Shown here piece by piece: positions 61,066 through 64,000 of a DNA stretch of 64,000 bases. This DNA is from Bacteroidales bacterium UBA3290 (lineage in GTDB: Bacteria; Bacteroidota; Bacteroidia; Bacteroidales; UBA932). How positions within the stretch are numbered: the stretch's first letter is position 1; each line of letters starts with the position of its first letter. The stretch spans positions 31,495 to 95,494 of the forward strand of contig DETK01000018.1 in NCBI GenBank assembly GCA_002361615.1, in the 5' to 3' direction. The notes beneath the pieces were generated by a model. It did no database searches and was not told the origin of the DNA. It saw only the letters and a program-made list of their open reading frames with translations. The translations under genes were made by a program, and so were the position numbers.

Positions 61066-62282
61066 ATCGCTTTCCCCTGCAGATAGACTTGCCGGATGAA
61101 CGGCGTGTGGTGGAGGTAAGGAATCTTCGTCAGCGTCCAGCCGGGGCGGGTGAGGATCAGGTCGGCGCGCTTGCCGGCCGTGATCGATCCGCACTGGTCG
61201 CTGACGCCCATTGCGTAGGCACTGTTGAGCGTGACGGCGTTGAAGGCCTGGTTCGGCGTGAGGCGCATCCGGATGCAGCCCAGGGACCAGATCCAGCGCA
61301 TATCGCCCGCAGGCGATGAGCCGGGATTGTAGTCGGAGGCCAGGGCGATTCCCAGGCCTGCGGCGATATAGTCTTTTGCAGGCCCGTCTGGAATCCGGAG
61401 GAAGAAGGAAGAACCCGGCAGGAAGGTAGGCATGGTCACACTGTCCTGCAGGGCTTCGATTTCGGCCGGACCGGATTTCTCCAGATGATCGACCGAAAGG
61501 GCACCGTACTTGGCACCGACCTGGACGCCGCCGCTGAATGCCAGCTGGTTGGCGTGAATCTTGGGGCGCAGGCCGGCCCTGAGACCGGCTTCCAGCACGA
61601 GGGTGGCGTCTTCGACGGTGAAGAAACCTTCTTCGCAGAAGATATCGACGAAATCGGCGTATCGGGCGGCTTCGGGCATCATCCGGCACACGGCGGCCAC
61701 ATAATCTTCCTTGGTGTAGCCGCGGCCTACCGCATGCGCGCCCAGGAACGTTACTTTGATCATCGCGGGAGAGGTGGCCTTGATGCGGTCGATCACGCGA
61801 AGCATCTTCAGTTCATCGACCGGGTTGAGGCCGTAGCCGCTCTTGATCTCGATGGCACCGGTGCCTTGCGAGACCATTTCGCGGACGCGCTCCATCGCCT
61901 GGCGGTAGAGTTCGTCTTCCGAGGTCTTGTGCAGCAGGTCGGCGGAGTTGAGGATACCGCCGCCACGGGCGGCGATCTCTTCGTACGAAAGACCGTTGAT
62001 CTTGTCGAGGAATTCCCCGTCGCGGCAGCCGGCATAGACGATGTGGGTGTGACTGTCGCAGAAGGCGGGCATCATCAGGCCGCCTTCGCAGTCGATGACT
62101 TCGTCGGCGCCGGGCGGGACGGGCGTGGCGGCATCGCCGAAAGCGGCGATGCGCCCGCCGTCCACCAGCAGCCAGGCGTCGGAAAGCGTTCCGACTTCGT
62201 CCATGGCCACGCCTTCCTTGCGACGGACGCTTGCGGGCACGATGCCCGCAAGCGTACCGATGTGCTGGAACAAGCGTCTCAT
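61062..62282 (-). CDS. hutI: Imidazolonepropionase
   Basis: A 406-residue amidohydrolase for the third step of histidine degradation (imidazolonepropionate to formiminoglutamate). Motifs are CDSHTHIVYAGCRDGEF, IEIKSGYGL, FLGAHAVGR, IHANQLAFSGG and ASDYNPGSSP. It sits one base from hutH in the order hutU-hutH-hutI. Confidence 0.95.
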   Translation of the reverse strand: MRRLFQHIGTLAGIVPASVRRKEGVAMDEVGTLSDAWLLVDGGRIAAFGDAATPVPPGADEVIDCEGGLMMPAFCDSHTHIVYAGCRDGEFLDKINGLSYEEIAARGGGILNSADLLHKTSEDELYRQAMERVREMVSQGTGAIEIKSGYGLNPVDELKMLRVIDRIKATSPAMIKVTFLGAHAVGRGYTKEDYVAAVCRMMPEAARYADFVDIFCEEGFFTVEDATLVLEAGLRAGLRPKIHANQLAFSGGVQVGAKYGALSVDHLEKSGPAEIEALQDSVTMPTFLPGSSFFLRIPDGPAKDYIAAGLGIALASDYNPGSSPAGDMRWIWSLGCIRMRLTPNQAFNAVTLNSAYAMGVSDQCGSITAGKRADLILTRPGWTLTKIPYLHHTPFIRQVYLQGKAI

Positions 62283-62283
62283 C

Positions 62284-63768
62284 TTACAGATATTGTTTTT
62301 CGCGGATAAACTTCGCGGCGCTGATGATCAGCGGGTGCATGTAGGTGTCAACCTCGAGGAACGGTACCACGGCGCGGAAATCAGCGTGGATCTGCTCGAT
62401 CAGCGGGGAGGAGTGGGCCGGGCGGCGGAAATCCAGCGCCTGGGCGGCGTTGAACAGCTCGATGGCCAGTACGGTTTCCACATTGTCCACTACGCGCACC
62501 AGTTTGGTGGCGGAGTTGGATCCCATACTCACGTGGTCCTCCTGTCCGTTGGAGGAGGGGACCGAGTCGCAGGAAGCGGGCCAGCAGAGGCCTTTGTTCT
62601 GGCTTACGATCGAGGCGGCCGTGTACTGCGGGATCATGAAGCCGCTGTTGAGGCCCGGGTTGGGAGCCAGGTAACGCGGCAGGCCGCGGTAACCGTGGAT
62701 GAGCAGATAGACGCGGCGCTCCGAGATGCTGGCCAGTTCCGACAGGGCGATGGCCATCGTGTCCATCGGGATGGCGATGGGCTCGCCGTGGAAGTTGCCG
62801 GCCGAGATCACCATGTCTTCGTCGGGGAAGACGTTCGGGTTGTCGGTCACGCCGTTGATCTCATTCTCGATGACGGATTGCACATAGGTCAGGTTGTCCT
62901 TGGCGGCACCGTGCACCTGCGGGATGCAGCGGAAACTGTAGGGATCCTGCACGTGTTCCTTCGGGCGGTTGATCAACTCGCTTCCTTCCAGAATCTTGAG
63001 AAAACGTTTCGCGGTGGCGAGCTGTCCTCTGTGGGGACGGATGCGGTGGCTGAGCGGCAGGAAGGGCTCGATACGGCCGTCGTAGGCTTCGAGCGACATG
63101 GCGCCGATCAGGTCGGCCCACTTCGAGAGGCGCTGGGCCTGGATGAGCGACCAGATGGCGTGGGCGCTCATGAACTGAGTACCGTTGAGCAGGGCCAGGC
63201 CTTCCTTCGACTGCAGGCGGATGGGCTCCCAGCCCATCTCTTTCCACACTTCGGCAGCGGGGCGCACCTTCCCTTTGTAGCGGACTTCACCCATCCCGAT
63301 AATCGGGAGGCTGAGGTGGGCGAGGGGAGCCAGGTCGCCGGAGGCGCCGAGCGAGCCTTGCTGGTACACCACGGGGAGGATGTCGTTGTTGTACATATCG
63401 ATGATCCGCTGCACGGTGACCAGTTGGGCGCCGGAGTGGCCGTAGGAAAGCGACTGCGCCTTGAGCAGGAGCATCAGGCGCACGATGTCACTGCGTACTT
63501 CCTCGCCCGTGCCGCAGGCGTGCGACATCACGAGGTTGTGCTGGAGTTGCGAGAGGTCTTCGGCCGGGATGGTGACGTTGTAGAGCGAGCCGAAGCCGGT
63601 GGTGATGCCATAGACCGGGCGGTCGATGTCTTCCATCTTGGCGTCCAGATACTTCCGGCACTTCTGGATGGCTTCCACCGCCTCTTGTGACAGGACGAGT
63701 TGCTCGCCGTTGTCGAGGATCTGCTGGAGTCGCTCCAGCGACAGGTGTTCGTGAGAGATATAATGCAT
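62284..63768 (-). CDS. hutH: Histidine ammonia-lyase
   Basis: A 494-residue enzyme converting histidine to urocanate and ammonia. The MIO prosthetic group forms from Ala-Ser-Gly in GSLGASGDLAPLAHL. Further conserved segments are YGITTGFGSLYNV and SMGSNSATKLVRV. It lies between hutU (4 bp gap) and hutI. Confidence 0.96.
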   Translation of the reverse strand: MHYISHEHLSLERLQQILDNGEQLVLSQEAVEAIQKCRKYLDAKMEDIDRPVYGITTGFGSLYNVTIPAEDLSQLQHNLVMSHACGTGEEVRSDIVRLMLLLKAQSLSYGHSGAQLVTVQRIIDMYNNDILPVVYQQGSLGASGDLAPLAHLSLPIIGMGEVRYKGKVRPAAEVWKEMGWEPIRLQSKEGLALLNGTQFMSAHAIWSLIQAQRLSKWADLIGAMSLEAYDGRIEPFLPLSHRIRPHRGQLATAKRFLKILEGSELINRPKEHVQDPYSFRCIPQVHGAAKDNLTYVQSVIENEINGVTDNPNVFPDEDMVISAGNFHGEPIAIPMDTMAIALSELASISERRVYLLIHGYRGLPRYLAPNPGLNSGFMIPQYTAASIVSQNKGLCWPASCDSVPSSNGQEDHVSMGSNSATKLVRVVDNVETVLAIELFNAAQALDFRRPAHSSPLIEQIHADFRAVVPFLEVDTYMHPLIISAAKFIREKQYL

Positions 63769-63772
63769 ATCG

Positions 63773-64000
63773 TTATTTTTTCAGGATGGATTGGATCAGG
63801 TTTTCATCGGCGAGATGGGGGAGGGTGACGCGGAGGCCGGGGGTACGGGCCATCTCCCGCTCAATGGCGAAGCGGGCGCCTTCGTTGCGCGCCCAGCTGC
63901 GGCGGGCGATGCCGTTGTTCACGTCCCAGAAGAGCATCTCCCGGATATGGCGGGCCGAATCTTCCGAACCGTCGATCACCATACCGAAGCCGCCGTTGAT
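63773..64000 (-). CDS. hutU: Urocanate hydratase, C-terminal part
   Basis: Only the last 75 codons are in the window. INGGFGMVIDGSEDSARH followed by WDVNNGIARRSWARNEGA and TPGLRVTLP matches the C-terminus of the Bacteroides-type urocanate hydratase, which hydrates urocanate with tightly bound NAD. The gene continues beyond the right edge. Confidence 0.85.
   Translation of the reverse strand: MNGGFGMVIDGSEDSARHIREMLFWDVNNGIARRSWARNEGARFAIEREMARTPGLRVTLPHLADENLIQSILKK

Noticed and set aside
1..64000. CRISPR arrays, rRNA or tRNA genes
   Set aside because: No regularly spaced repeats of 25-40 bases and no tRNA-like arms with a TTCGAAT-type loop in a cloverleaf context were seen.

Overview
The window reads as a chromosomal segment of a GC-rich, probably uncultured member of the Bacteroidales. 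The grounds are the repeated Bacteroidetes-type -7 promoter element (TAnnTTTG) ahead of transcription units, many lipobox signal peptides, a zapA / 6S RNA / rny block, DUF3467, YccF and FISUMP-type proteins, GH31 and GH89 glycosidases, and a histidine-utilisation cluster whose urocanate hydratase C-terminus looks like the Bacteroides form. No rRNA, tRNA or CRISPR array was seen.

Layout. 1-7.4 kb (minus): a tightly packed run surE-lpxB-dapF-HAMP protein-trkH-helicase-zinc peptidase-exopeptidase. 7.5-12.0 kb (plus): gapA, then a nucleotidase lipoprotein and an ABC exporter. 12.0-14.4 kb (minus): a LOG-family protein and a THUMP-like methyltransferase. 14.4-20.4 kb (plus): phosphohexomutase, folC (with an in-frame palindromic repeat), YccF protein and a GH31 glycosidase. 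20.6-30.3 kb (minus): GH89, cysteate synthase, a five-gene heterodisulfide-reductase/Qmo/DsrMK-like redox set, and nagA. 30.4-39.6 kb (plus): PatB-type C-S lyase, DAACS symporter, nitrilase-family amidase, nucleotidase, coiled-coil protein, zapA, 6S RNA candidate, rny, DUF3467 and acyl-CoA ligase. 58-64 kb: glycerophosphodiesterase, lipoproteins and hutI-hutH-hutU.

The stretch from about 39.9 to 58.1 kb is an accessory island, visibly more AT-rich, with hypothetical genes, an IS21 remnant and broken type I restriction genes. Its centre is a three-gene operon: a WYL-domain regulator; a single protein joining an N6-adenine methylase-like domain, an HsdS-like target-recognition region and a histidine-kinase module; and a receiver-domain protein with an unassigned C-terminal half. 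Remnants of hsdM and hsdR lie directly downstream, followed by a Pif1-like helicase. The promoter of the helicase carries a near copy of a dyad found in the WYL promoter, at exactly the same distance from the -7 element. I read this as a candidate undescribed, possibly anti-phage, signalling system. The second notable system is the cysteate synthase plus Hdr-like complex, which suggests sulfonate (sulfonolipid) biosynthesis. Both functional readings are inferences.
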